Origin: Pseudovirgaria hyperparasitica | Taxonomy: Eukaryota > Ascomycota > Dothideomycetes > Acrospermales > Acrospermaceae | Assembly (NCBI RefSeq): GCF_010093815.1 | Contig: NW_022985568.1 | Coordinates: 22,201 to 86,200, forward strand | Length of the DNA stretch: 64,000 bases | Direction: 5' to 3' | Shown here: positions 33,535 to 44,239 of the stretch, one piece after another | Layout: each line of letters opens with the position of its first letter | Numbering within the stretch: the stretch's first letter is position 1 | Position numbers and translations under genes: made by a program | Notes under the pieces: generated by a model | The model's input: only the letters and a program-made list of their open reading frames with translations | The model's database searches: none | Told to the model about the DNA's origin: nothing

Positions 33535-34359
33535 ATGGTCAAATTCTACGAAACCTCCTACAGCTACGACTACTCTTTCTCTGCCGTCGCCCTGGCGTAC
33601 TTTCTTCGCTACCCTAATCCTTATTCTACACATGTCGTCTCCACTGATGTAATCGATCGATCTTACGACCCGGCCTCGCAACAACTCACTACCACGCGCC
33701 TCCACCTCAAGAAATCCCGCGTGCCCGCCGCTGTTCTCGCCCTTCTGCCTCGTCGAGCCGTTGGAGCAAGCGAAAAAGGTGACAGTCAATCCTTCATCCT
33801 CGAGACTTCCACTGTGGACATCAAGAATGGGTGGATGAAGACTGAGAGTCGGAATTTGGAGTGGACGGGGGTGCTCAGCGTGATTGAGAAACAGATGTAC
33901 CGGCGACCGATTGAAGTAACGAATATCACGTTCAGCAACTGCGAGAATGCGGCGGCGGCACACGGGATCATTGGGCCGAACAGTCGTGAGGCAGACCTCA
34001 AGACCTACGAGAAGACGGATGTGACGACGACTGTAGTATTACAGAGCCGGGTGAACCTTTTGAAGTGGCGGTCAAACAGCAGCGGGACGATGAACGGAGA
34101 TGAAAAGCAAGGGTTTTTCAGTCGATGGAGTATGGGACCTGTGCAGCGCAGTATTGAAAGCATCGGCTTTAAGAGAGCGCAGAGGAGCCAGCCAAACGCG
34201 AAAGAGGGGATGAAGGTTGTGCTGGAGCGATTGAGACAGGGAGGGTTAGTGGCTGTGTTGGATGGGATGAGGAGGGATCGCGAGGAGGCGAATCAGGGTG
34301 TCTTCAAAAGACGGTATGGTGAGGGAGATGATACGAAGGCAACGGAGGTTGATGAGTAG
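33535..34359 (+). CDS. PRELI/UPS (MSF1-like) mitochondrial lipid-transfer protein
   Basis: Single exon, 274 aa. PRELI/UPS proteins move phosphatidic acid or phosphatidylserine across the mitochondrial intermembrane space with Mdm35. The family N-terminus is plain: MVKFYETSYSYDYSF, then AYFLRYPNPYSTHVVSTDVI. The middle shows RNLEWTGVLSVIEKQMYRR and a hydroxylated beta-strand segment. The domain occupies about residues 1-190. The C-terminal ~85 residues are basic and probably helical (ERLRQGGLVAVLDGMRRDREE). Which of UPS1, UPS2 or UPS3 it matches cannot be told by eye; the length exceeds the yeast proteins because of the tail. Confidence 0.88.
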   Translation: MVKFYETSYSYDYSFSAVALAYFLRYPNPYSTHVVSTDVIDRSYDPASQQLTTTRLHLKKSRVPAAVLALLPRRAVGASEKGDSQSFILETSTVDIKNGWMKTESRNLEWTGVLSVIEKQMYRRPIEVTNITFSNCENAAAAHGIIGPNSREADLKTYEKTDVTTTVVLQSRVNLLKWRSNSSGTMNGDEKQGFFSRWSMGPVQRSIESIGFKRAQRSQPNAKEGMKVVLERLRQGGLVAVLDGMRRDREEANQGVFKRRYGEGDDTKATEVDE

Positions 34360-35829
34360 CTATGCTCTTGGAACGGTTTCACTGTTCATTTTTTGTACAA
34401 AGTTCTTTTATTATTTAGCGTGGCGTCTAGGTTGTACTGTTTGGAAAAGCATCAAACAAACGCCAAATGCCGCTGGGTGGGCGGACCGAGAGCTTGTATT
34501 TGTTGGCACGGTATTGGTCGATGGACTGTATAACATGGATATCGGGCACCCAACGCTCTCGATAACTTCAAACGGAACCACTTCTCTCTCCATCTCGGCC
34601 AAGAGTATTCAAATGTATACATGTCACATGCATCGAAACATGTTCAATTTCATATCCATTCAAAACATTCGGATGTTCCGCCGGTCTGAAGCACGTTCGA
34701 TCTCGTTTCACTTTGTAATCCAAACCATGTTTGCATGGATGCTGTCTCGAAACGTGCCCAATATCTGTTCCACAGACAGACCTGTGCGAATCTAAAAATC
34801 TCAAAGATGGTGCACAAGCAGATCGCCCTGTCGTAATTGCCAATTTTATTCATGTATATATATGACAGTCGTGTCAGTTTTACAGTATGATCCTTGGCTA
34901 TCGATATGAGCATGCAGACACGATGCCTTCTATTTGACATTCACACTCCTCGGGAGCGGTACTCCTTTCATACTCATGTCGAATTTAAGGTGCCCATGCG
35001 ACTCTCATTTCCAGAAATGTAACTTAGCTCCCCTAATGATACAAATCAATGTCGAGTCACATAATGAGCGCATCTACGCCGTAATTTCGTGACTCCTCGC
35101 TAGTCGTTTGGTTATATGCAGTAGTATGCGTACTCTATAGTATGTTTTAGGGACAATATAATCAATGCCAATCCTTGACGATCTCATGTCAATAGCAGCA
35201 CATACACCACCAAATAATATGGAGGTCTGACCTGACCAGCTGAAAGAAGAACTGGGATTCACACTGTGTAGCTTCTGCTGATCGCCTTGTCCTTCCCGAA
35301 GGTTCTGGACTCTACTAAAGATATCGCCTGCTTTGCTTCGAGGGCTATTGCAATTGTCGGGCAGCGGCCCCATCGCCTGAGCATAATGTTTACAGGCATG
35401 CTCCGATGATGCTATTCAGTGCATACGCCCAGCTTAATAAGTACACGAGTCGCCGTCAGAGTTCGCTTTGTTATGTTTCTTGTATCACATATTAGCCACG
35501 GGAAGAGAAGAGAACTCGTTCTTCTCCCTAAGACATCTAGAGTTTGAAGTAAGCGGGCACATATTCTAATACCACGCTGCCGAATCCTCAGAGATCCCAT
35601 TACAGTCTTGACTCACGCGACAAAGATTATAGGGGCTTCTACGCCCATAGGGCCAGTGATCAAACGTATCCTATTTGGCTTTATGGTGTTGAGGTTGTTT
35701 GGTACGTCAAACGTGTGGGCGGTTTCCGACTTTGCCGGGGTTTCATAGATATTGCTAGCCATGAGATCTCGCTGTGAACTTGTTCTTCTGCAGGGTGCTT
35801 ACCGCATCTCTCTTTGATTGTTCCACGTC
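34360..35829. other. Convergent 1.5-kb intergenic region, no supported gene
   Basis: 3' flanks of the PRELI and thioesterase genes. Frames of up to 165 codons run past the PRELI stop but lack any recognisable domain. Nothing else is evident. Confidence 0.4.
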
Positions 35830-36831
35830 TTATAATTTCGCTGCCCCTTCAACATCCCATGTCGCTTTTGCTCTCGCGCATACCAACCCGTCCAGTGTCT
35901 CCAGCGTTGCCTGCACCACCACATCCTCCTCAGGACTTGGTTTCCCGAACGTGAACCATCCCTTCTTCTTTTCTTCTAGAGCATCTCGTAATTTCCTATC
36001 ACCTTGTGGTTCCATTCCTGTGTGCAGATTCTTTGCAGTCGGTATCATGGCTCCAGCGTCAACGTCTACCTTGACGACGTAATATCTATTTGCCATCGTC
36101 GGCTTCAGATAACTCAATTCTACCCCTTTACACATCTTCGGCTCGTCCAGTCCCCGATCCGGCCCTGCTACTGCCCGAGTACACGCTTCGTCGAGCAACG
36201 TTGCGATAGCCCCTCCATGCGTTATATTGGGCCACCCAGATAGATTTCCACCGAGCCAGACGACCGCAACAAGTGAATGTGTGTAAGAATTATAGAAGAC
36301 GCGCTGTGGCCCGAAGAGACCGGAGGCATGCAGTGTAGACACTGTCAGTGTGCGCGTCCCTGTGATCGTGCGAGGAGTAAGTGGGTTCGCTGGCAACGTG
36401 CCTTCGGGGGATTCGGTCTCAGCAATGTTGTCGATGAAGAGTTCACGCCATGCGCCAACCTCGGCGTCTGCGTTGATAGTCGTAGACTTTGTTTTGATGC
36501 GCATAGAGGCGACCAGTGCGAGCTCGTCGATATCGTGGGCGATCTTATCGAGAATGATTTGATCTTCAGGGCTGCCGGGATCGGGGTACCATGGCGGACG
36601 AATGAAGGTGCGGACGGACTCGCCAACGACGTAGCCAATCGAGAGTAGGATGAAGGCGGTGGCCCAAGGGACGAGCGAGGGTTGCTTATGAGTTCGAGGG
36701 GGGTTAGATGCTCGTTCAGCAGAGCCAGTACTGAAGCGGGCAGTTCGTAGGCACGTGGAAATGTAAGATGAGCCGATGGGACTGCGGTACCATCGGAGGG
36801 CGAGTGGTTGTGCACACCGCAATCGGGTCAT
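35830..36831 (-). CDS. Hotdog-fold acyl-CoA thioesterase-like protein
   Basis: 333 aa from ATG 36831 (MTRLRCAQPLALRW). The N-terminus is rich in Arg, Ser and Ala, as in mitochondrial targeting sequences, and is followed by a hydrophobic helix (LVPWATAFILLSIGYVVGES). The PaaI/THEM4-type hotdog domain is shown by NITHGGAIATLLDEA, the catalytic-loop HGG and nearby acidic residue, and VELSYLKPTMANRYYVVKVDVD with TLETLDGLVCARAKATW. It probably hydrolyses acyl-CoA at the inner membrane or matrix. It is convergent with the PRELI gene and divergent (381 bp) from a small unknown gene. A GTG farther upstream in frame is not a likely start. Confidence 0.87.
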   Translation of the reverse strand: MTRLRCAQPLALRWYRSPIGSSYISTCLRTARFSTGSAERASNPPRTHKQPSLVPWATAFILLSIGYVVGESVRTFIRPPWYPDPGSPEDQIILDKIAHDIDELALVASMRIKTKSTTINADAEVGAWRELFIDNIAETESPEGTLPANPLTPRTITGTRTLTVSTLHASGLFGPQRVFYNSYTHSLVAVVWLGGNLSGWPNITHGGAIATLLDEACTRAVAGPDRGLDEPKMCKGVELSYLKPTMANRYYVVKVDVDAGAMIPTAKNLHTGMEPQGDRKLRDALEEKKKGWFTFGKPSPEEDVVVQATLETLDGLVCARAKATWDVEGAAKL

Positions 36832-37212
36832 TGCTAACACAATGTCTACGTGGAATTGTGGATAGAACACACCTAAGTAGGTAGATTATTTACAGGGCAA
36901 GCCCCGCCCGCCCCAAGTCAGCCGAGGAAATACCGGCAATCTGCATATACTGTCACCTAGCGCGGGCCGCGTCTATCAGCTAAATGAGACTTCTATGCAC
37001 GTGGGATGTTAGACGCTTTGGCAGGGGTATCATTGGACTGAATAATCAATGACGTGGCCTGGCCGGGCCGTACACCTTTTACGATGAATACATCATCGAG
37101 CGCTTTCATTTAGCAAACGCCCTTCGAAGATATAATGTGAGTTTGTGGTTTACAATGCGCCTGGTCTCATATCTTCTGATCTTTCTCCTCCTACTCGAAA
37201 ATATTTCCTAAT
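36832..37212. promoter_or_regulatory. Divergent promoter region
   Basis: 381 bp between divergent starts of the thioesterase and the 123-aa unknown gene. GC-rich blocks (cgcccgccccaag) and CCGGGCC occur; no definite site is assigned. Confidence 0.3.
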
Positions 37213-37584
37213 ATGCTCCATGCAGATACTCGTAGAACAATGGAACGCCCGAACGATGCCACTCATGTTGACTTGGGCGACCCTTTTATGATAACTGCTC
37301 CGTGGACGAACGACCCGAGTGAGCTTGATCTAGAAACCTACTTTCACCCTCTCCGGCCAAACGTGGGAGATCAATTTGGAATCCCAAACATACGACCCGT
37401 GATTAGAAATTGTCAGACAGAGGAGTTCTTGCTGATGGATGTTTCCAATCGATTCTACACCTGGTGTGTTCTTTCGGGTCGATTATTTCGAATTAGGCTG
37501 AAGGGACTGACGCAAATGGATGCTGCCATGTTAATGATGAATGGTTTTGAACCTAGGCTATTACGAGAGATGCATACTCCTTAG
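37213..37584 (+). CDS. Small protein of unknown function (123 aa)
   Basis: Intact 123-codon frame with ATG (MLHADTRRTMERPND); a second Met at codon 10 is an alternative start. Composition is protein-like with Trp, His and Phe spread through it (APWTNDPSELDLETYFHP, SNRFYTWCVLSGRLFRIRLK). No signal peptide, TM segment or domain is recognised. It lies between the thioesterase and RPL24 genes with a stop 249 bp from the RPL24 stop. The divergent promoter supports a real gene. Confidence 0.5.
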   Translation: MLHADTRRTMERPNDATHVDLGDPFMITAPWTNDPSELDLETYFHPLRPNVGDQFGIPNIRPVIRNCQTEEFLLMDVSNRFYTWCVLSGRLFRIRLKGLTQMDAAMLMMNGFEPRLLREMHTP

Positions 37585-37832
37585 CGTTTGTGCATATTGA
37601 TGTGCTCTAGAATTCGTGATATATATCGCGAATAGAATGTGTACAGCGGACAGAGATGCATTCGTCCTTGGTTCATATTGTATCATACCAGCCGACTAGC
37701 TCCAGGTTTTGAACCAGCCCCTATGATTCGAAGCAGCCACAGCTCAGAAAAGATACCTGATGAGGACGACATTCATGCAAGTTCAAACGCTGGAATCCAT
37801 GTTCCCAATCCATGATGCAAAGACCACATTCC

Positions 37833-38561
37833 TTAACGCGACGTAGGCTTTGGCTTTGATGCCGCACCCTTCGCACCCTGCTTGCTTGCAATCCGCGAAG
37901 TCTGTCCACGAGAAGCAGCAGAAGCAGACTTTGCCTTTTCGGCCTTCTTCTTGGCCTCAGACTCTGCCTTCTTGTCCTTCGCTTGTTTGATTGAAGCCTG
38001 GCGGGCAGCAGCGCGCGCTTCCGGGCGCATGCTACGTTTCTCCTTGATTACGTCGAGCGAGGCACCGACGATGGCACGCTGGTGTTTTACTGTACGGCGG
38101 GTACGCTTCTTTGCGACTTCCTAGAGCGCGTCTTGAATTAGCTAGGTGTTTCTCGCGCAAAGATTTACGAGGTAATAACGTCATGTGAAAGAATCTTGCG
38201 TGTTGTAAGAAACCAGTGTGCGAATCCATACCTCTGAGATGCCCTTCTTGTGAGCTCTTCGGAAGAGAACCGTCCATGCGATGCGGCGAGGGTTCTTGCG
38301 CTGAAGGAACAAACTTTCCGACTTGCCATTTTGAAAGCGGAATATCTTGCTGTCGCCACGGACGTAAAGTTTTCCCTGTAAATATATTGCAGTTAGTGAT
38401 TAATTCGAACGCTCTCTTGCCCACCATCTCGTATCTTTCCATTCCTGTAGTGGCTCTGTCTCGGTCGAGTTCGATTCATGCTTGGGGTTCAAGGGATACT
38501 TGACACGCACCTTTCCAGGGTAGATCTTCGCACCGCTGAAGGTATCGTCGTAAGTACGCAT
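37833..38561 (-). CDS. RPL24: 60S ribosomal protein eL24
   Basis: Three exons (introns 38376-38510 of 135 nt and 38121-38231 of 111 nt) give 160 aa. Exon 1 is only 17 codons ([17 protein letters not shown]). Then follows the conserved block [20 protein letters not shown] and [20 protein letters not shown], which binds 25S rRNA at the subunit interface. The C-terminal half is a Lys/Ala/Glu-rich helix. Introns are longer than elsewhere in the window, typical of ribosomal-protein genes. RPL14 starts 1.3 kb away on the opposite strand. Confidence 0.95.
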
Positions 38562-39883
38562 TTTGGCGGTTTTGTCGATGCGTACCGGCTGCTGTGGTTA
38601 GTGTCGTTACCGTAAAGTCGAATTCGATCAACGGGGTTCTGAGTGTGGGCGTCGCTTACTCGTCCCATCCGAGGACTAGCCGGCTACATCACTAGCGTGC
38701 TCCGCCAAGACTTCACTTTTGCAGGGGCAGGTGGCCACCTCAGCTTCTACGAGGCCCGTATAGTATGAATGTGCAAGGTTTAAAATATTTACTAATCTAC
38801 CTGAAGGCCATCTGAGGGACATAAATACATCTCTGTCAGTCCTCTCTCGCACCTAATGGCCCCAAAGCCTGATAGGAAAATCATGAGAGCATAGTTAACG
38901 CATGAAAAATATTAGTATGTAGAATTACGAATCAATTGCACGTATAGCAATAGACATCCTTGTGAAGAATCATGCAAGCTTTCGCTAATATCAGAATGCA
39001 GTATTGAGCCATGGTTCACAGTAAGCAACTAAGCAGAAGGTCCAATCTAGACGACTGATACATCTGTTCAAGGGAATATGTTAGCGTAAGTACAGAGCAA
39101 TAGATGGCAGCAGTTGCAGCAGATAAAAGTTGCCTCAGTGATCTTGGTGTAAATGATCATGCCCCGTAGGGTCAATTACTATCTAGTAGGTTCTAATCAT
39201 TGGAAAATGGGATGGATGGAGAGGGTTGGGTAGGTATCATTAGCTTACCAAAGTCTATATATCAATGGCAACATTCCACAAGTCATGCAAGACCATGTTT
39301 CATTAGAATTTGATGGCCTAAGAAAGATTTAGCTGGATTCCGTTGAACATTAAGTATTTCATACAAGGAACGGCGATGTGGTTAAATCAGAGTATGAGGA
39401 ATATCATCGCGTCGTAGCCGTTGAGAAACCCCGGCGAGGGTTTCCGGTCAACGAACTCATTCGCAAATTATATCATCAGGAGAGCGCTGCGAGGGGTATA
39501 GGAGTTCGGGGGGATCTCAACTTACCGACGTAGGTAGAGCCCCGCAGTAGCTAAGGCTATTGACTTTGCTATTCTTCGTCATATGCTGTACCATTTGTGA
39601 GCGAAGAGGCTGTCAAGCAAGGAGAGAAAGAGTCTTTGTATGGAAAGAAAACTTAGCGCGCGTGCAAGGTGGTGTCGCTAGGCGGGCGGTGTTCGGCACG
39701 AAGTTTTTCCGTCACCCACACGATTTTGCTACACACTTCCAACTCTCCATGAGTTGAAGATCGCTAAGTCAATCCAACAGAGCACCTTCCACCCACGCCC
39801 ATCGAACCGAAAGTACGTCCACTCTATCATCAGACATAGTCGTAGGGAATCTACTGCTGACACAGGGATATTTGTAGGTCGCA
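38562..39883. other. Upstream region between RPL24 and RPL14
   Basis: 1.3 kb of divergent intergenic DNA without a recognised gene. Just before the RPL14 ATG, the sequence ctgacacagg...tttgtag at about 39857-39877 looks like a branch site and acceptor, and GTACGT at 39813 could be its donor, so RPL14 may have a 5'-UTR intron. A GC-rich hairpin-like stretch (gaaaccccggcgagggtttc) lies near 39423-39442. Confidence 0.4.
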
Positions 39884-40492
39884 ATGGGTGACGCCGATAT
39901 TACAGCATCTTCGTGGAGACAGGTCGAAGTCGGCCGAGTCGTTCTCTTTTCGTATGGACCATACGCAGGTCGCCTTGCAACCATAGTGGAAATTATCGAC
40001 CACAAGCGTGTACGTTATCATGGAAATCTGGAGTTTCCGACCATTGGCAACGAACAAGCAAGCATAACAGTTTCGACTGACCGAAATCAGGTTCTCGTTG
40101 ATGGTCCAGCATCCTCCGAAGACAAAGTCGTTCCCCGTCACGCCGCTCCGCTTTCACAGCTCTCTCTGACCGCTCACGTCATTCCTGGTTTACCTCGCGC
40201 AACCGGTTCCAGCAAAGTAAAATCCCTTTGGGAGAAGGAAGAAGTGGAATCGAAATTCGCCAACAGTCCCTTCGCACAGAAACGCGCGCAGCTCGCCAAG
40301 CGGAGAACACTCAATGACTTCGAGAGATTCAAGGTGATGCGTCTGAGGAAGCAGGTACGAAAATGCTCTAATGAGTCCAGGCAGTCAAAGGGCAGGAAGG
40401 ACGATGCAAAAGATGAATCGCTAACGTATAACCAGGCTCGTTTCGAAGTCTCCAAGTCGTTGGCCAAGGTCCGCGCATCGGCCAAGGCGTGA
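39884..40492 (+). CDS. RPL14: 60S ribosomal protein eL14
   Basis: Three exons give 148 aa. Introns are at 40010-40090 (CGT/GTACGT ... AATCAG) and 40355-40435 (CAG/GTACGA ... CTAACGTATAACCAG). Each is exactly 81 nt, phase 0 and stop-free, so the unspliced frame is open for 202 codons. Removing both restores the family continuity: IVEIIDHKR to VLVDGP, and FERFKVMRLRKQ to ARFEVSKSLAKV. The KOW-type N-terminus (EVGRVVLFSYGPYAGRLATI) and the DFERFKVM helix are diagnostic. It lies head to tail with NAC-alpha and ATP7. Confidence 0.94.
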   Translation: MGDADITASSWRQVEVGRVVLFSYGPYAGRLATIVEIIDHKRVRYHGNLEFPTIGNEQASITVSTDRNQVLVDGPASSEDKVVPRHAAPLSQLSLTAHVIPGLPRATGSSKVKSLWEKEEVESKFANSPFAQKRAQLAKRRTLNDFERFKVMRLRKQVRKCSNESRQSKGRKDDAKDESLTYNQARFEVSKSLAKVRASAKA

Positions 40493-40946
40493 TGTGGACA
40501 TGTTGGTGTAGTGCGTTTATGGGCTGATTAAGTGGAATCATGCATCCTGAAGGAGAACAGGTCTGGGTTTCAAAGACGTTCTTTCGGCGTCTTCCAATCA
40601 AAATTAACGAAATCAAATACTGAGTTGACTGAAGTGCTCGTGCCGGTCGATACTTTCTACATAGTAAGGACGGCCAGTACAATGTCCCTATCAGCTTGTA
40701 GAAATACCAATGATTGCGGGGCTATAATGCGCGAACCAGATTTAGTGATAAACTCGAATTGTTCATTGAAGTCACCCAGTTTGGCAGCTTTGTTGCTCCA
40801 AATCATGTACGATTTGCATAATACGTATTCACGCTCGCTAAGGAGCTAAGATTGCCCACACAACCGAAAAGGCCCGTGCTCACAGCTCCAGTACATTGCA
40901 TTGCACTCCACCATCACAGCTTCGAGATCTTCAACAACATAACAAC
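40493..40946. other. RPL14-EGD2 intergenic region
   Basis: 454 bp with the RPL14 3' end and the NAC-alpha promoter. The last ~60 bases before the ATG are pyrimidine/CA-rich. No other feature is seen. Confidence 0.4.
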
Positions 40947-41717
40947 ATGTCGAACCCACGTATTGAGGAATTGACAGACGAACCCGACAAGAAGATTGCT
41001 GAGGTCGAGGATGCCGAGGACAGCTCTGACTCCGAGGTTGAGGCGTCCGGCGCCGGTGACGGCGAAGTTGGCATCCCGGCTGGTGCCTCAGTCGCTGTAC
41101 ACTCCCGCAATGAGAAGAAGGCTAGAAAGGCGATTGCCAAACTTGGGCTCAAGCACATCGAAGGGATTACCAGAGTGACTCTGAGACGCCCAAAGAATGT
41201 AAGTGATGACAGCGGTTACTCTGCAACATCGTAGCTTCAAGAATTCATAACAATGGTCAACCTAATGCGGCGATCAGATCCTTTTTGTTATCAATCAACC
41301 TGATGTCTATAAGTCCCCTTCAAGCAACACTTGGATGTAAGCAACATCCGGTTTTCCCAAACTACGAACCATCATTCTGACTTACGAGCCAGTATCTTCG
41401 GAGAAGCTAAGATTGAGGACTTAAACTCGCAAGCCCAGGCCAATGCTGCGCAGCAACTTGCTGCTTCCGAAGGTGCCGGTGGAGATCACGCTGGACACGA
41501 TCACGGCGACAAGGGCAAGAGCATCGACCTTGGTGGCGAGGAGAAGAAAGAGGAGGAGGAAGAAGATGATGGTGAGGAGGTTGATGACTCCGGACTCGAG
41601 GCAAAGGACATTGAATTGGTCATGCAGCAAGCCAGCGTCTCGAGGAAGAAGGCTGTGAAGGCACTGAAAGAGAACGACAATGACATTGTCAATTCCATCA
41701 TGGCACTGAGTATATGA
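40947..41717 (+). CDS. EGD2: Nascent polypeptide-associated complex subunit alpha
   Basis: Three exons (introns 41199-41277 and 41337-41392) give 211 aa. NAC-alpha pairs with NAC-beta at the ribosomal exit tunnel to shield nascent chains. It has an acidic N-terminal region. The NAC domain follows ([62 protein letters not shown]). A His/Asp-rich and Glu-rich linker leads to a C-terminal UBA domain ([19 protein letters not shown] and [11 protein letters not shown]). The middle exon of 59 nt encodes one NAC beta strand. An upstream in-frame ATG at 40896 is rejected because the family starts at MSNPRIEEL. Confidence 0.95.
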
Positions 41718-42174
41718 GGACTACACGATCCATGGCCTCTGTCTCGAAAACAAGCGCATACTATGTATGATAGCCAAAGCGCAAATGACATTTACAACTT
41801 TCAAAAGGCTAGGACCTACAATTAAAAGTATTAAGTAGTGAGACCGGACGGATGTATTTGCTTATAATACTGTGAGCCATTTTACAATCAAATGACTACC
41901 GTGTACCTTCAATCACTAAACGGGAGATTGTGTCCTTCGAGAATACTTCTTTGTAGGATCACTTCGTAGGAACCATAGGGGCGACATCACGTCCTTAGGG
42001 CCACACACAATTCGCGACACGTGCTTCGGTTGAGGGCGAAGTTGCGTATGCGGCTAGATTTATCACGTGATCACTAATACTCAATCGCGAACCCAAATCT
42101 CTTGCAGCTCCAGAGCGACGGACATCATCACGACATAGACCTCCCCCATTCCACACAACGTGCCAGTCATCAAA
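41718..42174. other. EGD2-ATP7 intergenic region
   Basis: 457 bp without a gene. The motif cacgtg-like tcacgtgatcac occurs at about 42063-42074, a possible bHLH-type site upstream of ATP7. Confidence 0.35.
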
Positions 42175-42891
42175 ATGGCGGTAGGAGTAAGTAGACTCCT
42201 CTTGCTTACATCAATTTCGATACCATTGAGACGTAATTCGTTCTAATGCCAAATAGCGCAGCGCAGCTCTCAAGATCGACTGGACCAAAATCGGTACACA
42301 GCTCGGCCTCAAGGGCGCAACCGCGTCGTCCCTCTCCGCCTTCAAGAAGCGCAATGACGATGCCAGACGCAAGGTGCAGGTGCTCAGCGAGCAGCCCCAG
42401 AATGTCGATTTCGCCTACTATCGCTCCGTACTGAAGAACCAAACCATTATTGACGAAATCGAGAAGCAATTCAATGGCTTCAAGCCTGCATCCTATGATG
42501 TTAACAGACAAATCAAGGCTATTGAGTCCTTTGAGGCACAAGCTGTTAGAAGTGCAGAGGAAACAAAGGGTCTGGTCGACAAGGAGTTGAAGGACCTTGA
42601 GAAGACTCTAAAGAACATTGAGGATGCTCGACCTTTCGAAGACCTCACTGTGGTATGTTTGCTTGTGTTTACGCCTCTATGTCTCAAAGATTGGAGTACT
42701 AAATTGAGTCTCAGGATGAGGTTGCTGCTGCGCGTTCCGATATCGACGAACGCACCGAACAGCTCGTCTCCAAAGGCAAATGGACAGTGCCTGGCTACAA
42801 GGTAATCCCTGACCCCTTGCATGATGTGAACTCAATTGGCCATCAACTGATACACCTGCAGGAGAAATTTGGCGACCTCTCTGTCTTGTGA
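42175..42891 (+). CDS. ATP7: Mitochondrial ATP synthase subunit d
   Basis: Four exons (introns 42187-42256, 42653-42714, 42802-42861) give 174 aa, the normal size for subunit d, part of the peripheral stalk of F1Fo-ATP synthase. The first exon is only MAVG. The sequence then reads [40 protein letters not shown] and [17 protein letters not shown], followed by an amphipathic helical middle. The end is [18 protein letters not shown], the family terminus, encoded partly in a 30-nt last exon. The small first and last exons would be missed without splicing. It closes the RPL14/EGD2/ATP7 same-strand run. Confidence 0.95.
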
Positions 42892-43374
42892 AACCATCTT
42901 CGATACCTTCTGCAGATACATTATCTGTCTGCATGTGCATAGCCCCCTAACTCGACTGTCACAATAGACTCTATAACTTCAATATCGAATTTATGCATGT
43001 GACACTGTTATCGATATACTCTGAACTGGTTAGATCGATGGATGTATATCAACATGTGACCGTAAGCATTCCCGGCTTCCGTCAAGTATATGGAATGGGA
43101 CATTCGACTCCAGTTCGTCTACATTAGCTTGAACTCAACAGCGGCCCAGCTCAATACTGCCCATTCCACAAAGCTTTACTGCGTGGGTCGGCTCTCTGAT
43201 ACACCTCGAAGTATGGAAGTCTCATGAATAGTTCGCATTTCCAGCTTCTGATGCAAGTATTGTATCCTGTGACAAACCTTAATTGAACAAGATCACAATA
43301 GGTGTGGCATGATATCAGATTGCTGTGTTATTACATGCTCCCTTACCATCAGTAACACATACGCACTATCGTGT
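42892..43374. other. Convergent intergenic region
   Basis: 483 bp between ATP7 and the GH16 gene stops. No gene or notable structure is seen. Confidence 0.4.
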
Positions 43375-44239
43375 CTACGCCTTGGAGCTAACATTATAGT
43401 ACATCTCAATTTCCTTAATCCGGAACAGATTATCCTCAGCGGGCGGATCTGCGGTCCAGCCCGGATCTCCATTCGCCCAATTATTCCACAGCCAGCTCCC
43501 AGAAACACCTGGGACGTCGGTTGTGTATTCCTTCTGAAGCGCACCATCCAAGTAGAACCTGCTCACACCCGGGAGCCAATCAATCCGATACTCATGCTCC
43601 GCCGAGCTGATATCAGACGGACTTGGTGCGCTGCTCCAGGTACGATCTGCAAATACACCGTTGAGGTCCTGGTTGGTGTAGAACAGGGGCCGGGACCCGT
43701 CACCGGGGTTAGAGAGTGATTTAGGGTCTGAGATCCATTCGATATCGATTTCGGCCCTATCAGATTTGTAAAAGAAGAAGCCTATATGAGTTAGGCAGAG
43801 CGCTTGGTCAGGGATGAGATGTATGGAACGGGGGAAATATACCATTACAAGCACCCGGTACATCGCCATAGATTGCCGTCGTGCGCACGCTGCCATAAAG
43901 AATGTTTGATTCCACGGTCCCGAGCTCGGCACCTGTAAGTGGACTTTGGGACTGACCACCGGGGATTATTAGGTCCAAATAGCCAGCGCGGACGACGGCG
44001 TTACTCGCCAGGAAGCGGTGACTGAACGGAGCAGAAGCGTCTTCAACAGTGTATTCGCTGGCATAAAGGCCCTCTGGAAGCGACGAGCCGGTGAACGTGT
44101 ATGTTGCGCTGTGTGTGAATATTCCTGCATCACCGACCTCGTAGTTGTTCCCGTTCTTGGTGACACCAGGGACGCGCTTCGTAGACAAAGCAAGTGTGGA
44201 GGCCACAAATGCCAGCAGAGTAAGAGCCTTGTTTACCAT
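43375..44239 (-). CDS. Secreted GH16-family glycoside hydrolase
   Basis: Two exons (intern intron 43782-43842) give 267 aa. A signal peptide (MVNKALTLLAFVASTLALS) leads to a jelly-roll domain. The active site reads AEIDIEW, matching the GH16 ExDxxE-type core as E-I-D-I-E: nucleophile and acid/base glutamates around the central Asp. Substrate-side segments include GACNGFFFYKSDR, HEYRIDWLPGVSRFYLDG and GSWLWNNWANGDPGWTADPP. Fungal members cut or transfer beta-1,3/1,4-glucans or remodel chitin-glucan links. There is no GPI signal or TM tail, so it is probably freely secreted. A TATA-like tatata at about 44305-44310 lies some 65 bp upstream. Confidence 0.92.

Noticed and set aside
34298-34795. 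165-codon plus frame after PRELI
   Set aside because: It overlaps the PRELI 3' end in another frame and has no domain.
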